Below are positions 26,830 to 35,562 of a stretch of DNA of 64,000 nucleotides, one piece after another (position 1 is the first letter of the stretch; the number at the start of each line of letters is the position of its first letter). The notes beneath the pieces were generated by a model, which ran no database searches, was not told the origin of the DNA, and saw only the letters and a list, made by a program, of their open reading frames with translations. Source of the stretch: Carnobacterium sp. CP1 (lineage in GTDB: Bacteria; Bacillota; Bacilli; Lactobacillales; Carnobacteriaceae). The stretch lies in NCBI RefSeq assembly GCF_001483965.1, contig NZ_CP010796.1, forward strand, positions 1,612,001 through 1,676,000, written 5' to 3'. The position numbers were made by a program, and so were the translations under genes.

Positions 26830-27960
26830 TCACTCCTTTCCCTCACTTACAACTTCTTTAGCTATTTCAATCATCATTTTTTCTAATGATCCTTCAGCAA
26901 GCTGCAAAGCACGAGCATCACGTAATAAATGTTCCACTGGATATTCTCGGCTGTAGCCATAACCGCCCAGCACTTGTAAAGCATGATCGGCTGCAGTGTA
27001 TGAAGCGCGGCTGCCATATGATTTCGCCATGGTAGCTACTTTAGCATAAGGTTTACCTGCTATTTTTAATTTAGCTGCCTCTTGATAAAGCAATTGGGTA
27101 TTCTCTTTGGCAATCGCAATTTCTGTGATTTTTTCTTGAATAGAATACAATTGAGTGATAGGCTCGCCTTTCACTTCACGTTGTTTTGCGTAATCAATTG
27201 CAATATTCAAGGCATGTTCAGTGATCCCGGCTGCAATCGCACCCATCAAAATACGAGCATCATAGTGGGCATTGTCTCCTATTGCTACACCTTGCCCTAC
27301 AGTTCCAAGCAAGTGTTCTTCACTGACAATAACGTTTTCCAGAAAAATTTCTCCTATAGGTGTCCCATTCATCCCAATGAAATTCTCTCTTTTTCCATGT
27401 TTAAAACCAGGCATATCTTCATCAACAAGGAAGCAAGATAACTCTGTTGGAGATGTTTTAAGAAGCACACAATATACTTCTGCTAATCCGCCATTTGTTA
27501 TCATGGTCTTATTGCCATTTAAAACCCACTTATCGCCTTCTTTAACTGCCTTGGCTGTATGGCCCATCACATTAGATCCGCCTTGCGGCTCTGTTGAAGA
27601 GAAACCAAAAATCCGATTATTTGCTTGAGGTAAATATTTTTCTTTTAACTCAGTTGTTCCATATTTTAATACTTGATCAACTGACTTATAATGGCCTTCT
27701 AAAGTAAAAGCTATGCTGGCATTTCGAACAGCAAAATCATAAACTGTTTGAGAACTAGCAATAACATCAAATCCGGCACCACCGTATTCTTCTGGTATTG
27801 TTAAGCCTAAAAACCCGGTGTTTACAAATTTATCCCATAATTCTGCAGGGAAATTCCTCTGTTTATCAATCAATATATCCAATGGTTTTACTTCTTTATC
27901 CGCAAAATCTGTAACCATCTGATGTAACATGACTTGCGACTGAGTTAATTTTATACTCAT
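26830..27960 (-). CDS. Acyl-CoA dehydrogenase
   Basis: The 376-residue enzyme has the standard three-part fold. Recognisable are PEEYGGAGFDVIASSQT, FSSTEPQGGSNVMGHTAK with the FAD-contacting Ser/Thr, NGNKTMITNGGLAEVYCVL, and LQVLGGYGYSREYPVEHLLR near the end with AEGSLE holding the catalytic Glu position. It oxidises an acyl-CoA to the enoyl-CoA (or works in reverse) with EtfAB as partner. It is the first gene of acd-etfB-etfA, and its promoter carries the perfect FNR-type palindrome, so anaerobic activation is likely. No thiolase, CoA-transferase or other beta-oxidation gene is adjacent, so the substrate is open. Confidence 0.93.
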   Translation of the reverse strand: MSIKLTQSQVMLHQMVTDFADKEVKPLDILIDKQRNFPAELWDKFVNTGFLGLTIPEEYGGAGFDVIASSQTVYDFAVRNASIAFTLEGHYKSVDQVLKYGTTELKEKYLPQANNRIFGFSSTEPQGGSNVMGHTAKAVKEGDKWVLNGNKTMITNGGLAEVYCVLLKTSPTELSCFLVDEDMPGFKHGKRENFIGMNGTPIGEIFLENVIVSEEHLLGTVGQGVAIGDNAHYDARILMGAIAAGITEHALNIAIDYAKQREVKGEPITQLYSIQEKITEIAIAKENTQLLYQEAAKLKIAGKPYAKVATMAKSYGSRASYTAADHALQVLGGYGYSREYPVEHLLRDARALQLAEGSLEKMMIEIAKEVVSEGKE

Positions 27961-28019
27961 TCTTTACACTCCCTTTGTTCAAATATACACAAGAAAAATC
28001 CTAATACTTCAATAAACTA

Positions 28020-28025
28020 AATATA
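28020..28025 (-). promoter_or_regulatory. -10 of the acd-etfBA operon
   Basis: Minus-strand TATATT gives a start near 28013, with the centre of the FNR-type palindrome (28054.5) at -41.5. Confidence 0.55.
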
Positions 28026-28042
28026 GCGTATTTTTTTTCATA

Positions 28043-28066
28043 TGTACTTGATTTAAATCAAGTACA
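28043..28066. promoter_or_regulatory. Perfect FNR-type palindrome between divergent operons
   Basis: A 24-base perfect inverted repeat has the core TTGATTTAAATCAA (28048-28061), the exact FNR consensus TTGAT-N4-ATCAA. It is shared by the acyl-CoA dehydrogenase operon on the left and the FNR-like regulator on the right. Confidence 0.85.
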
Positions 28067-28082
28067 ACAGTATTCTTTTGTT

Positions 28083-28088
28083 TATAAT
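28083..28088 (+). promoter_or_regulatory. -10 of the FNR-like regulator gene
   Basis: TATAAT gives a start near 28095, with the palindrome centre about 40.5 bases upstream, so the regulator may activate its own gene. Confidence 0.55.
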
Positions 28089-28165
28089 TGCTTAGTCTAT
28101 TCTTCAGAGCAGAAAAGTGATAAAATTAAAGAGACATACAAAGTATTAATAGAGGAGAGTATAAG

Positions 28166-28867
28166 ATGGACAAAAGAAAATCAATATCTCATCATACTTG
28201 TGAATGTGCATGCAAAGCTAAAAAACAATACTGTATACAGACTGTTCCTATATTCCAATCCTTAACAGCTGAACAAATGGGAAAGGTTCATTCCTTAATC
28301 CACCGAAAACAATTCTTCCATGGAGAGATGATTTATCGTCCTGGAGAAATAGCTGATTCCTTTTATTTTTTAAAAAGCGGGAAATTACGTGTGTACCGTT
28401 TATCAGAAACAGGAAAAGAACAATTAGTACGAATGGTTAATCAAAATGAATTTACTGGAGAATTGGCTTTATTCAAGAAAGGCGTTTATGAAGCCTTTGC
28501 GCAAGCGCAATCAGATTGTTCTATTTGTGCAATTAGACATGAAGATTTCCGTGAGCTACTATTAGAACATCCAAGTATCTCTATTGAAATGCTAGGTGCC
28601 ATTACCAACAGGTTGAGTACTTCTGAACAACAAACTGCTTGGGCAACAACTGAAACGGTTAGAAACAGATTGCTGCACTTTTTAATGAGCTTGGTTGATT
28701 CTGCAGAAAAAGAGCCCATTGTTGAATTAAACATGGCTAAAAAAGATTTGGCTTCTTACTTAGGAACAACTTCTGAATCGTTAAGCCGAGAGTTGACCTG
28801 GTTAGAAAAAGAAAAAATCATTGAAGAAATTGCATATGGGAAATTTAAATTGTTAAACATTTTATAA
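28166..28867 (+). CDS. FNR-like Crp/Fnr family regulator with N-terminal cysteines
   Basis: The 233-residue protein has Cys at 12, 14, 16 and 23 (HTCECACKAKKQYC), a cyclic-nucleotide-binding-like beta-roll (about 28-150) with YRPGEIADSFYFLKSGKLRV, two further Cys at 118 and 121, and a winged HTH (about 165-233). Its recognition helix, TSESLSREL, holds the E-S-R set that in FNR reads TTGAT. An oxygen-sensing Fe-S cluster is therefore likely. It faces the acd-etfBA operon across a perfect FNR-type palindrome and lies near two further such sites, so it is probably their activator in anaerobic cells. Confidence 0.9.
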   Translation: MDKRKSISHHTCECACKAKKQYCIQTVPIFQSLTAEQMGKVHSLIHRKQFFHGEMIYRPGEIADSFYFLKSGKLRVYRLSETGKEQLVRMVNQNEFTGELALFKKGVYEAFAQAQSDCSICAIRHEDFRELLLEHPSISIEMLGAITNRLSTSEQQTAWATTETVRNRLLHFLMSLVDSAEKEPIVELNMAKKDLASYLGTTSESLSRELTWLEKEKIIEEIAYGKFKLLNIL

Positions 28868-28898
28868 AAAATAAAACTAATCATTATTCTTAAATACT

Positions 28899-28938
28899 AA
28901 AAAAGTTGCTAATAAAATTTATTAGCAACTTTTTTTAG
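28899..28938 (+). terminator. Terminator of the FNR-like regulator gene
   Basis: AAAAAGTTGCTAATAAA and TTTATTAGCAACTTTTT form a near-perfect hairpin with an A/T run on both sides. Confidence 0.9.
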
Positions 28939-29025
28939 TTTAGATATTATACTTTTAACTAACACTATTTCGATCTAACGAAGCAGCGAAATTAGGCTAT
29001 TGTATTAAAACTCCTAACCTTCGTC

Positions 29026-29136
29026 TCACATGATCTCGGCATTGCCCATCAAGTAACTTGCTCCAACTTGTGAAAAGAAATCATGATTAGCTGTTTCATT
29101 GGATATCTCATTCATAACAATGGGATTGACATCTTT
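29026..29136 (-). pseudogene. Possible relic of a Cof-type HAD hydrolase end
   Basis: A 36-codon minus-strand stretch ends NHDFFSQVGASYLMGNAEIM then stop. The ND-x-x-MF-x-x-VG-x-x-x-AMGNA pattern of Cof hydrolases is close. A TAG at 29137-29139 precedes it and nothing upstream continues it. Identity is tentative. The region 28940-29224 otherwise has no gene. Confidence 0.3.
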
Positions 29137-29224
29137 CTAATTGTTGAGTATCTGTGTTTTTCATCTGATTACTCCCTTGTGATGTTCACCATAAAAAACC
29201 TATTACTTCTTGGTCTATTATTCG

Positions 29225-31111
29225 TTAATTCATTTCAAATGCACCGGTATATAATTGATAATACTCTCCTTCTTGAGCAATCAACTCTTCATGGTTTCCT
29301 CTTTCAATGATTCGTCCTTGTTCCATCACCATAATCGCATCTGAATTGCGAACTGTTGAAAGCCGGTGGGCAATCACAAATACCGTTCTTCCCTTCATTA
29401 AGGCATCCATTCCGCTTTGAACAACCGATTCCGTCCGCGTATCAATACTTGAAGTTGCTTCATCAAGAATCAGAACTGGCGGATTTGCTACTGCAGCTCT
29501 GGCGATTGCGAGCAATTGCCTTTGTCCTTGAGAAAGCGAGCCGCCATCACCTGTTAATTCAGTATCGTAACCATGCGGCAATTGTCTGATAAAGAAGTCA
29601 GCATTGACTAATTTTGCAGCTGCTTCAACTTCTTCATCGGTGGCATCTAATCTGCCGTAACGAATATTGTCTTTGATCGTTCCTGAGAATAAATGCGTGT
29701 CTTGCAATACAATACCCAATGATTTTCTTAAAGCATCTTTTTTGATTTTTTTGACATCAATGCCATCATAAGTGATGGTCCCTTCTTGAATATCATAGAA
29801 GCGATTGATCAAATTGGTGATCGTTGTTTTTCCAGCTCCAGTTGCCCCAACAAACGCAATCTTTTGACCGGGTTTTGCAAATAGATTAATATTGTGAAGA
29901 ATCGTTTTATTGGGATTATACCCAAACGTTACACCGTTAAAGCGCACATCTCCCGTTAATTCCGTATAAGCAACCTCGTGATCAGCAGTCGTTTGTTTCC
30001 ATGCCCATTCACCTGTGCGTTGTCTGGATTCTTCGATTTTCCCGTCAACACTTTTAGTGATATTAACTAACTCAATTGTTCCAGTGTCTTCTTCAGGTTT
30101 TTCAGCTAATAGTTTAAAAATACGTTCTGCACCCGCTAACGACAAGATGATCGCATTAAACTGTTGCGAAATTTGCGATACAGGCATGCTAATGCTTTTC
30201 GTGAATTGAACAAACGACGCGATACTTCCTACTGTCAGCGTCGTGATTCCTGTAATCGAAAAAATGGATCCTATTACAGCCGTTAATAAATACATAAAAT
30301 TCCCAATATTTCCCATGATCGGCATTAAGATATTGGCATAGGTATTGGCTTTCGTAGCATTTTCTCTTAGGTTTTCATTCAAATCACTAAAATCAGCAAT
30401 TGCCTCTTCTTCATGGTTAAAGACTTTAACGACCTTTTGGCCTTCAATCATTTCTTCTATATAGCCATTCAATGTTCCCAATGCAGCTTGTTGAATAGAG
30501 AAGTAACGGCTGCTTTTACTACCGATCGTACGAACAACGGCAATCATCACACCTATCATAGATAAGACAACCAACGTCATCGGTATATTAATAATGAACA
30601 TCGCAATAATAATTGATAAAATCGTAATCAGTGCAGAAAAAATTTGCGGAATCGATTGGCTGATCATCTGTCTTAGCGTATCAATATCATTCGTGTAATG
30701 ACTCATAATATCACCTGTCGCATTGCTATCAAAGTAACGAATCGGCAAAGATTCCATATGCGTAAACAGTTCATCCCGAATGTCTTTTAAGATTCCCTGC
30801 GATACAGTCACCATTGTACGATTAAAAATATAGGTGAAAAGGGCACCGGTCAAATACAATAGTGCCATTAGACTAATAATACGTGCTAGATTTGAAAAAT
30901 CAGGCGTTTCTTGAGTAAGAAGAGGAGCAATATAGTCGTCAATCAATGTTTTCGTAAAGCTGATTCCAATTGCATTGGTTGCTGCACTAATGATAATACT
31001 GACAATTACGATGAGTATCCGTACTTTATATTGCTTCGTTGCATATGAAAGAATTCTTTTAAGTGTTTTTAATGGACTAACAGCTGGTTTCACGTTCGAG
31101 TTATTCTTCAA
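29225..31111 (-). CDS. ABC exporter half, canonical-site subunit (LmrD/YheH-like)
   Basis: The 628-residue protein has six membrane helices (about 30-320) and an ATPase domain with Walker A GATGAGKTTI, signature LSQGQRQLLAIARA and Walker B ILDEATSSID with the catalytic Glu. A linker (about 345-400) rich in charged residues is typical of the larger subunit of heterodimeric multidrug exporters such as LmrCD or BmrCD. It starts with TTG at 31111, overlapping the partner gene by 11 bases with GGAGGG upstream. It would pump hydrophobic compounds. The linked MarR gene suggests drug-induced control. Confidence 0.93.
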   Translation of the reverse strand: MKNNSNVKPAVSPLKTLKRILSYATKQYKVRILIVIVSIIISAATNAIGISFTKTLIDDYIAPLLTQETPDFSNLARIISLMALLYLTGALFTYIFNRTMVTVSQGILKDIRDELFTHMESLPIRYFDSNATGDIMSHYTNDIDTLRQMISQSIPQIFSALITILSIIIAMFIINIPMTLVVLSMIGVMIAVVRTIGSKSSRYFSIQQAALGTLNGYIEEMIEGQKVVKVFNHEEEAIADFSDLNENLRENATKANTYANILMPIMGNIGNFMYLLTAVIGSIFSITGITTLTVGSIASFVQFTKSISMPVSQISQQFNAIILSLAGAERIFKLLAEKPEEDTGTIELVNITKSVDGKIEESRQRTGEWAWKQTTADHEVAYTELTGDVRFNGVTFGYNPNKTILHNINLFAKPGQKIAFVGATGAGKTTITNLINRFYDIQEGTITYDGIDVKKIKKDALRKSLGIVLQDTHLFSGTIKDNIRYGRLDATDEEVEAAAKLVNADFFIRQLPHGYDTELTGDGGSLSQGQRQLLAIARAAVANPPVLILDEATSSIDTRTESVVQSGMDALMKGRTVFVIAHRLSTVRNSDAIMVMEQGRIIERGNHEELIAQEGEYYQLYTGAFEMN

Positions 31112-32837
31112 CTATCGTCCCTCCCTTTACTTGAGAATCGAATACTTCTTTATAGATCATATTGTTTTCCAACAATTCTTCGTGTGTCCCAATGCCATCG
31201 ATCTTGCCTTCTTCTAATACGATAATGCGATCAGCATCCTGAATGGAAGAAATGCGCTGTGCCACAATGATTTTTGTTGTATTCGGAATTTCTTCTGTAA
31301 ATGCTTTTCGAATATAAGCATCTGTTTTTGTATCTACTGCACTGGTCGAATCGTCTAAAATTAGGATTTTAGGTTGTTTTAATAATGCGCGCGCAATCGT
31401 CAACCGCTGTTTCTGACCACCGGAAACATTCGAACCACCTTGATCCAACACCGTTTCATAGTTATCTGGAAAGGCTTGAACAAAATCATCTGCTTGAGCT
31501 AATTTGGCAACTCGTTGAACTTCTTCTTCAGAAGCTTCTTTGTCTCCCCATCTCAAATTTTCAATGATCGTTCCTGAGAATAATGTGTTCTTTTGCAATA
31601 CCATTGCAATTTGGTCACGCAACGTCACTAAATCATAGTCTTTTACATCATGTCCTGAAACGTATACTTCTCCTTCAGTTGCATCATATAATCTGGGAAT
31701 CAACTGAATAAGTGTACTCTTTCCACTACCCGTTCCACCAATGATCCCTATCGTTTCACCAGACTTGATGGTTAAATTAATCTGACTTAAATCTGCCTCT
31801 TCTGATCGTTTATTGTATTTAAACTGAACATTTTTAAATTCAATGTCGCCATTTTCAATTGTCGTAAGCGGCTTTTCTGGATTTGACAATGTCGCTTTTT
31901 CATTCAGAACTTCAGCAACCCGTTCTACCGAAGCTTCAGAAATAACGATCATCACAAAAATCATGGAAATCATCATAATACTCGTTAAGATTTGCATCAT
32001 GTAAGTAATAAAACTCGTTAACTCACCCGTACTCATTGTTCCGCCGACAACATACTTGGCCCCAAACCAATAAACAAGGAGCAAACAAGAATAAATAGCG
32101 ATCTGCATCACCGGAGCATTAAAAGCAATAATTTTTTCTGCCTTCATAAATAGAGATTTAATATCCTCAGAAGCTTTTTTAAATTTTTCAATTTCTTTCT
32201 CTTCACGAACGAACGATTTCACCACACGCACTCCATTAATATCTTCTTGTACGGTTTGATTTAATCGATCATATTTTTTGAAAACTTCTATAAAATAAGG
32301 ATGCACACGATAGATAAGACCGATCAAAATGAACGCTACAATAGGAACAATGATGAGAATGGTCAAAGATAATTTCAAATTTGTATAAGATGCCATTGCA
32401 AATGCAAATGCAATCATGAATGGCGAGCGAATAATAGTTTTTAGTACCATTTGAAAAGCCATTTGAATATTCGTAATATCTGTTGTGAGTCTTGTAATCA
32501 GACTAGATGAGGAATATTTGTCAATGTTATCAAATGCAAAGGTTTGAATATTTTCGTAGATATCTTGACGAAGATTCGTTGAAAGTCCTACTGCCGCATC
32601 GGAAGAAAATTTTCCGGCCAATACTCCAAACAGCATGGAAAAACAGGCCATCACAAACATTAATGAACCTATTTTCAAAATATACGCTATATCCCTTTCC
32701 ATCAACCCTCTATCAATAATCTTTGCCATAAGAAAAGGAATGAAGATTTCCACAGCAACTTCTAAGGCCATAAACAGCATGGTCAAATAGGCAGGTTTCT
32801 TATATTGCCGCAATGATTTCATTAATGTTTTATACAT
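31101..32837 (-). CDS. ABC exporter half, degenerate-site subunit (LmrC/YheI-like)
   Basis: The 578-residue partner has six membrane helices and an ATPase domain with Walker A GGTGSGKSTL, signature VSGGQKQRLTIARAL and Walker B ILDDSTSAVD. The catalytic Glu is replaced by Asp, the usual asymmetry of heterodimeric exporters in which one ATP site hydrolyses poorly. It is co-transcribed with the MarR gene ahead of it (18 bases apart) and with the larger subunit behind. The substrate is not determinable. Confidence 0.93.
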   Translation of the reverse strand: MYKTLMKSLRQYKKPAYLTMLFMALEVAVEIFIPFLMAKIIDRGLMERDIAYILKIGSLMFVMACFSMLFGVLAGKFSSDAAVGLSTNLRQDIYENIQTFAFDNIDKYSSSSLITRLTTDITNIQMAFQMVLKTIIRSPFMIAFAFAMASYTNLKLSLTILIIVPIVAFILIGLIYRVHPYFIEVFKKYDRLNQTVQEDINGVRVVKSFVREEKEIEKFKKASEDIKSLFMKAEKIIAFNAPVMQIAIYSCLLLVYWFGAKYVVGGTMSTGELTSFITYMMQILTSIMMISMIFVMIVISEASVERVAEVLNEKATLSNPEKPLTTIENGDIEFKNVQFKYNKRSEEADLSQINLTIKSGETIGIIGGTGSGKSTLIQLIPRLYDATEGEVYVSGHDVKDYDLVTLRDQIAMVLQKNTLFSGTIIENLRWGDKEASEEEVQRVAKLAQADDFVQAFPDNYETVLDQGGSNVSGGQKQRLTIARALLKQPKILILDDSTSAVDTKTDAYIRKAFTEEIPNTTKIIVAQRISSIQDADRIIVLEEGKIDGIGTHEELLENNMIYKEVFDSQVKGGTIVEE

Positions 32838-32855
32838 TGTCGTACTCCTCTTCTT

Positions 32856-33302
32856 TTAATTGAGCAAATGTGCTCGCTCCATTAGATCATGTATTCGGTA
32901 AATCGTTTTGATCGTCAAGCGGATGTCTTCATCCGGAACTTCTTCTAAAATCTGACTATTTTTGTGATGAAAATCGTAGACCATTTTTTGATGCAACGCT
33001 AACCCCTTTTTAGTTAATCGAATATTTACCACTCGCTTATCTTCTTTGTTTGCTTCTTTATTGATATAACCCTGTTTTTCTAACGTTGTGATATTCTTAG
33101 TAATACTCGGCAACGTTACCCCAATTGTCTCAGCAATGTCACTGATGCGTACTTCATCCAACTTTATTGACAAGTTATACAATGTTTTGATGATATAAAT
33201 ATGCCTCTTTTGTACTTCAAGAGGCGGCTCAGGCAAAAACTGTATCGTTTGTTTTGCACACATACAGGCATCAATATATTCTTCCGATAGTTGATGATCC
33301 AT
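32856..33302 (-). CDS. MarR-family regulator of the ABC exporter
   Basis: The 148-residue protein has the MarR winged helix (about 45-115): IAETIGVTLPSITKNITTLE, KQGYINKEANKEDKRVVNIRLTKKG. Flanking helices serve dimerisation. The ATG at 33302 is preceded by AAGGAGAGGG; a start at 33338 would be inside the palindromic operator. It heads the operon with two ABC exporter genes and probably represses it, released by a ligand that the exporter removes. Confidence 0.9.
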   Translation of the reverse strand: MDHQLSEEYIDACMCAKQTIQFLPEPPLEVQKRHIYIIKTLYNLSIKLDEVRISDIAETIGVTLPSITKNITTLEKQGYINKEANKEDKRVVNIRLTKKGLALHQKMVYDFHHKNSQILEEVPDEDIRLTIKTIYRIHDLMERAHLLN

Positions 33303-33331
33303 TGTTTCCCTCTCCTTCCGAATTAAGTTAC

Positions 33332-33362
33332 CTAACATAGTTACTATAAGTAACTATGTTAG
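33332..33362. promoter_or_regulatory. Palindromic operator of the MarR/ABC operon
   Basis: CTAACATAGTTACT and AGTAACTATGTTAG are perfect 14-base arms around ATA. The site lies 30 bases ahead of the MarR start, the usual place for a MarR operator. Confidence 0.8.
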
Positions 33363-33483
33363 CAAAAAAAAAAATAAATAGATAGATAAATCTACTTACC
33401 TTTTCAAAGTAATTTTATAAAAATACATTGCTTTTCTCTTACATGATCAATATTATTTTTGAGATAAAATTAAGCGTCTCAAC

Positions 33484-34071
33484 TTAGTCTTTCTTTTGAG
33501 CAATGATAACGTAAATAGCATCTGTCGGATGATATTTCTTGGTTACTTCAAACCCTGCTCGGTTTAGCTGTTGTTCCATTTCAGTTGAAGCTATTCTTGG
33601 GTGATGCTGACTTGAATTTTCCTCTTTTTCTAATTCCACACATACAAATGTGCCCTTTGTTTTAAGGACTTGGTTGATGAACTGTAATATCTCAGGTAAA
33701 GGATTTATCTCATGCAGGACTAACGAAGCTAAAACAATATCCATTGAATTGGCTGATAAAGGCAAATCTTTCATTTCTTCTTTAATGGTTCGTATATTTT
33801 TAAGTCCTTCTTCATCAGCCTTAGAACGGATGATCTGCAACATTTTAGGATCTATATCAAGAGCATAGACCAGACCATCAGTTGCTTTAGCAGCCGGTAT
33901 CGTTAAAAATCCCGTTCCTGCCCCTATATCTAAAATAGTGTCGTTAGCGTTGATTGGAAATTGTTTCAGCAACTGTTCTGGCGGGAATTCCTCTCTTCTT
34001 TTTGCATTGTCTAGAGACGCGACTTTCTTTTCAAAATTACCCTTATGATGTGAGTGGTCATAGTTTTTCAT
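33484..34071 (-). CDS. Class I SAM-dependent methyltransferase
   Basis: The protein (195 residues from ATG 34071, AAGGAG 7 bases upstream) carries motif I, ILDIGAGTGFLTIPAAKAT, motif II-like YALDIDPKMLQ and post-motifs MDIVLASLVLHEI. Its end (TKKYHPTDAIYVIIA) resembles UbiE/YodH-like small-molecule methyltransferases. An N-terminal DHSHHKG stretch is His-rich. It follows an Rrf2-type regulator gene on the same strand and may be its target. The substrate is unknown. Confidence 0.85.
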   Translation of the reverse strand: MKNYDHSHHKGNFEKKVASLDNAKRREEFPPEQLLKQFPINANDTILDIGAGTGFLTIPAAKATDGLVYALDIDPKMLQIIRSKADEEGLKNIRTIKEEMKDLPLSANSMDIVLASLVLHEINPLPEILQFINQVLKTKGTFVCVELEKEENSSQHHPRIASTEMEQQLNRAGFEVTKKYHPTDAIYVIIAQKKD

Positions 34072-34142
34072 ATTCATTCTCCTTTTCAATTTAACTGTTT
34101 GGCACCGTAGATAAAACTGCCAACAGTCCCTTGTTCTTCATT

Positions 34143-34559
34143 TTATTTGTTTTTATGCATATGCTTTTCTTCCATTTTAGAGACGATATCAATGAGATAG
34201 TTATGCTCAAGTTCGTCTTTCATATTTTGTTCTGCTTTTATCATGACATCCTCAATCATGCAGCCTTGATTATGGTTTATAGAACAACTGAACAAACTAG
34301 AGTCTCCTTCAATTGCTTTTATGACATCTAAAAATGTGATGTTATCTTTTGGTTTAGAGACTCGATATCCTCCCTTAACTCCCCGTGTCGATTCTACTAA
34401 TCCAGCTTTAGCAAGTTTCGTTAATATCTTTGACAAATAGGTTGGCGAAAGTCTTTGTGTTTCCGCTAGGCTCTGAACCCCTATCATATCTCCTTCAGGC
34501 AAAGTCATTAAATACACCATTGTGTGCAATGCATTATCAGTAGCTTTTGAGTATTTCAT
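34143..34559 (-). CDS. Rrf2-family transcriptional regulator
   Basis: The 138-residue protein has the Rrf2 winged helix: YSKATDNALHTMVYLMTLP, SLAETQRLSPTYLSKILTKL and VESTRGVKGGYRVSKP. Two Cys in FSCSINHNQGC recall the cluster-binding loop of IscR/NsrR, but a third ligand is not evident, so redox or NO sensing is only possible. The gene is followed 71 bases later by the methyltransferase gene and probably regulates it. GGAGG precedes the ATG. Confidence 0.9.
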   Translation of the reverse strand: MKYSKATDNALHTMVYLMTLPEGDMIGVQSLAETQRLSPTYLSKILTKLAKAGLVESTRGVKGGYRVSKPKDNITFLDVIKAIEGDSSLFSCSINHNQGCMIEDVMIKAEQNMKDELEHNYLIDIVSKMEEKHMHKNK

Positions 34560-34776
34560 GGTTTCCCTCCTTATTAAAGATATTAAAGACTCTTATTATC
34601 CTTAATTAAATTTCATCTTATCATTTAATGATAATTTAGTCAAAACATCTTTTTGAAATAAATTTAAAATAACACTAAACTAACAATATGTTATTATGTG
34701 TTGCTTTTATTCCGTTAAATGTTACAATGAATGAGAAGAAACCAACACCAGTAGATAAGTTAAGGAGGTGTTTCAA

Positions 34777-35562
34777 TTGAATCAAACGAAAAGACAAGAA
34801 CTTATCCTCGATTTAGTAAAAATCAATGGTGAGGTTACTACAAAAGAACTAGCTGATGAACTAAGCGTCTCTATGATGACGATCAATCGAGATTTAAAAG
34901 AGCTCGCCAAATGGGAAGAAATCCAATTGGTCCATGGAGGTGCTATCTACCGAGAAGATGCCTCACTTGAAAACCCAATATCGATCAAAGAAGAAGTCAG
35001 TATTTATGAGAAAAAAATGATTGCCAAATTTTGCCGAACCTTAGTCAAACCTGGAAGCTCTGTTTTTATTGAGACCGGAACAACCACGTTAGCCGTTGCC
35101 AGAGAATTATTCAATATCGAAAATTGTCAGTTTTATACCAATTCATTATTGGTTATGAATTCTTTAGCTAAATTTGAGGACATTCAGCTGCATTGTGTTC
35201 CTGGAAAGTATCGAGATCTTTCAAAAGGCTTTTTAGGTTTAGAAACATCTGATTTTGTCAAAAATTTCAATTTTGATATTGCCTTTATAGGCACAGAAGG
35301 CATTACTGTTAACTCAGGGATTACACTGCCAAATGGAGAAGATGCTTTTACCAAAAAGAATATTATGAAACAATCTAGAAAAAATGTGCTCGTAGCCGAT
35401 CACAAGAAATTTGGTTTGTCTTATCTCCATAAAGTAGGGGAAATTACCGACTTTGATATGATCGTAACGGACTTGGAAAGTGAACAACCTGTATTTAAAG
35501 AAATAAACCAATTAACCAATATAAAATCTGTTAGAAAAGAGGAAATTAAAAATGAACATTAA
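34777..35562 (+). CDS. DeoR-family transcriptional regulator
   Basis: The protein (261 residues from TTG 34777, AAGGAGG 8 bases upstream) has a DeoR HTH at the N-terminus (RQELILDLVKINGEVTTKEL, VSMMTINRDLKEL, HGGAIY) and the sugar-phosphate-sensing domain with ETGTTTLAVARELF and GTEGITVNSGITLPN. It overlaps the M24-like gene by 11 bases and therefore regulates it or the same pathway. DeoR proteins respond to phosphorylated sugars; no sugar enzyme is adjacent, so the ligand is open. Confidence 0.9.
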   Translation: MNQTKRQELILDLVKINGEVTTKELADELSVSMMTINRDLKELAKWEEIQLVHGGAIYREDASLENPISIKEEVSIYEKKMIAKFCRTLVKPGSSVFIETGTTTLAVARELFNIENCQFYTNSLLVMNSLAKFEDIQLHCVPGKYRDLSKGFLGLETSDFVKNFNFDIAFIGTEGITVNSGITLPNGEDAFTKKNIMKQSRKNVLVADHKKFGLSYLHKVGEITDFDMIVTDLESEQPVFKEINQLTNIKSVRKEEIKNEH

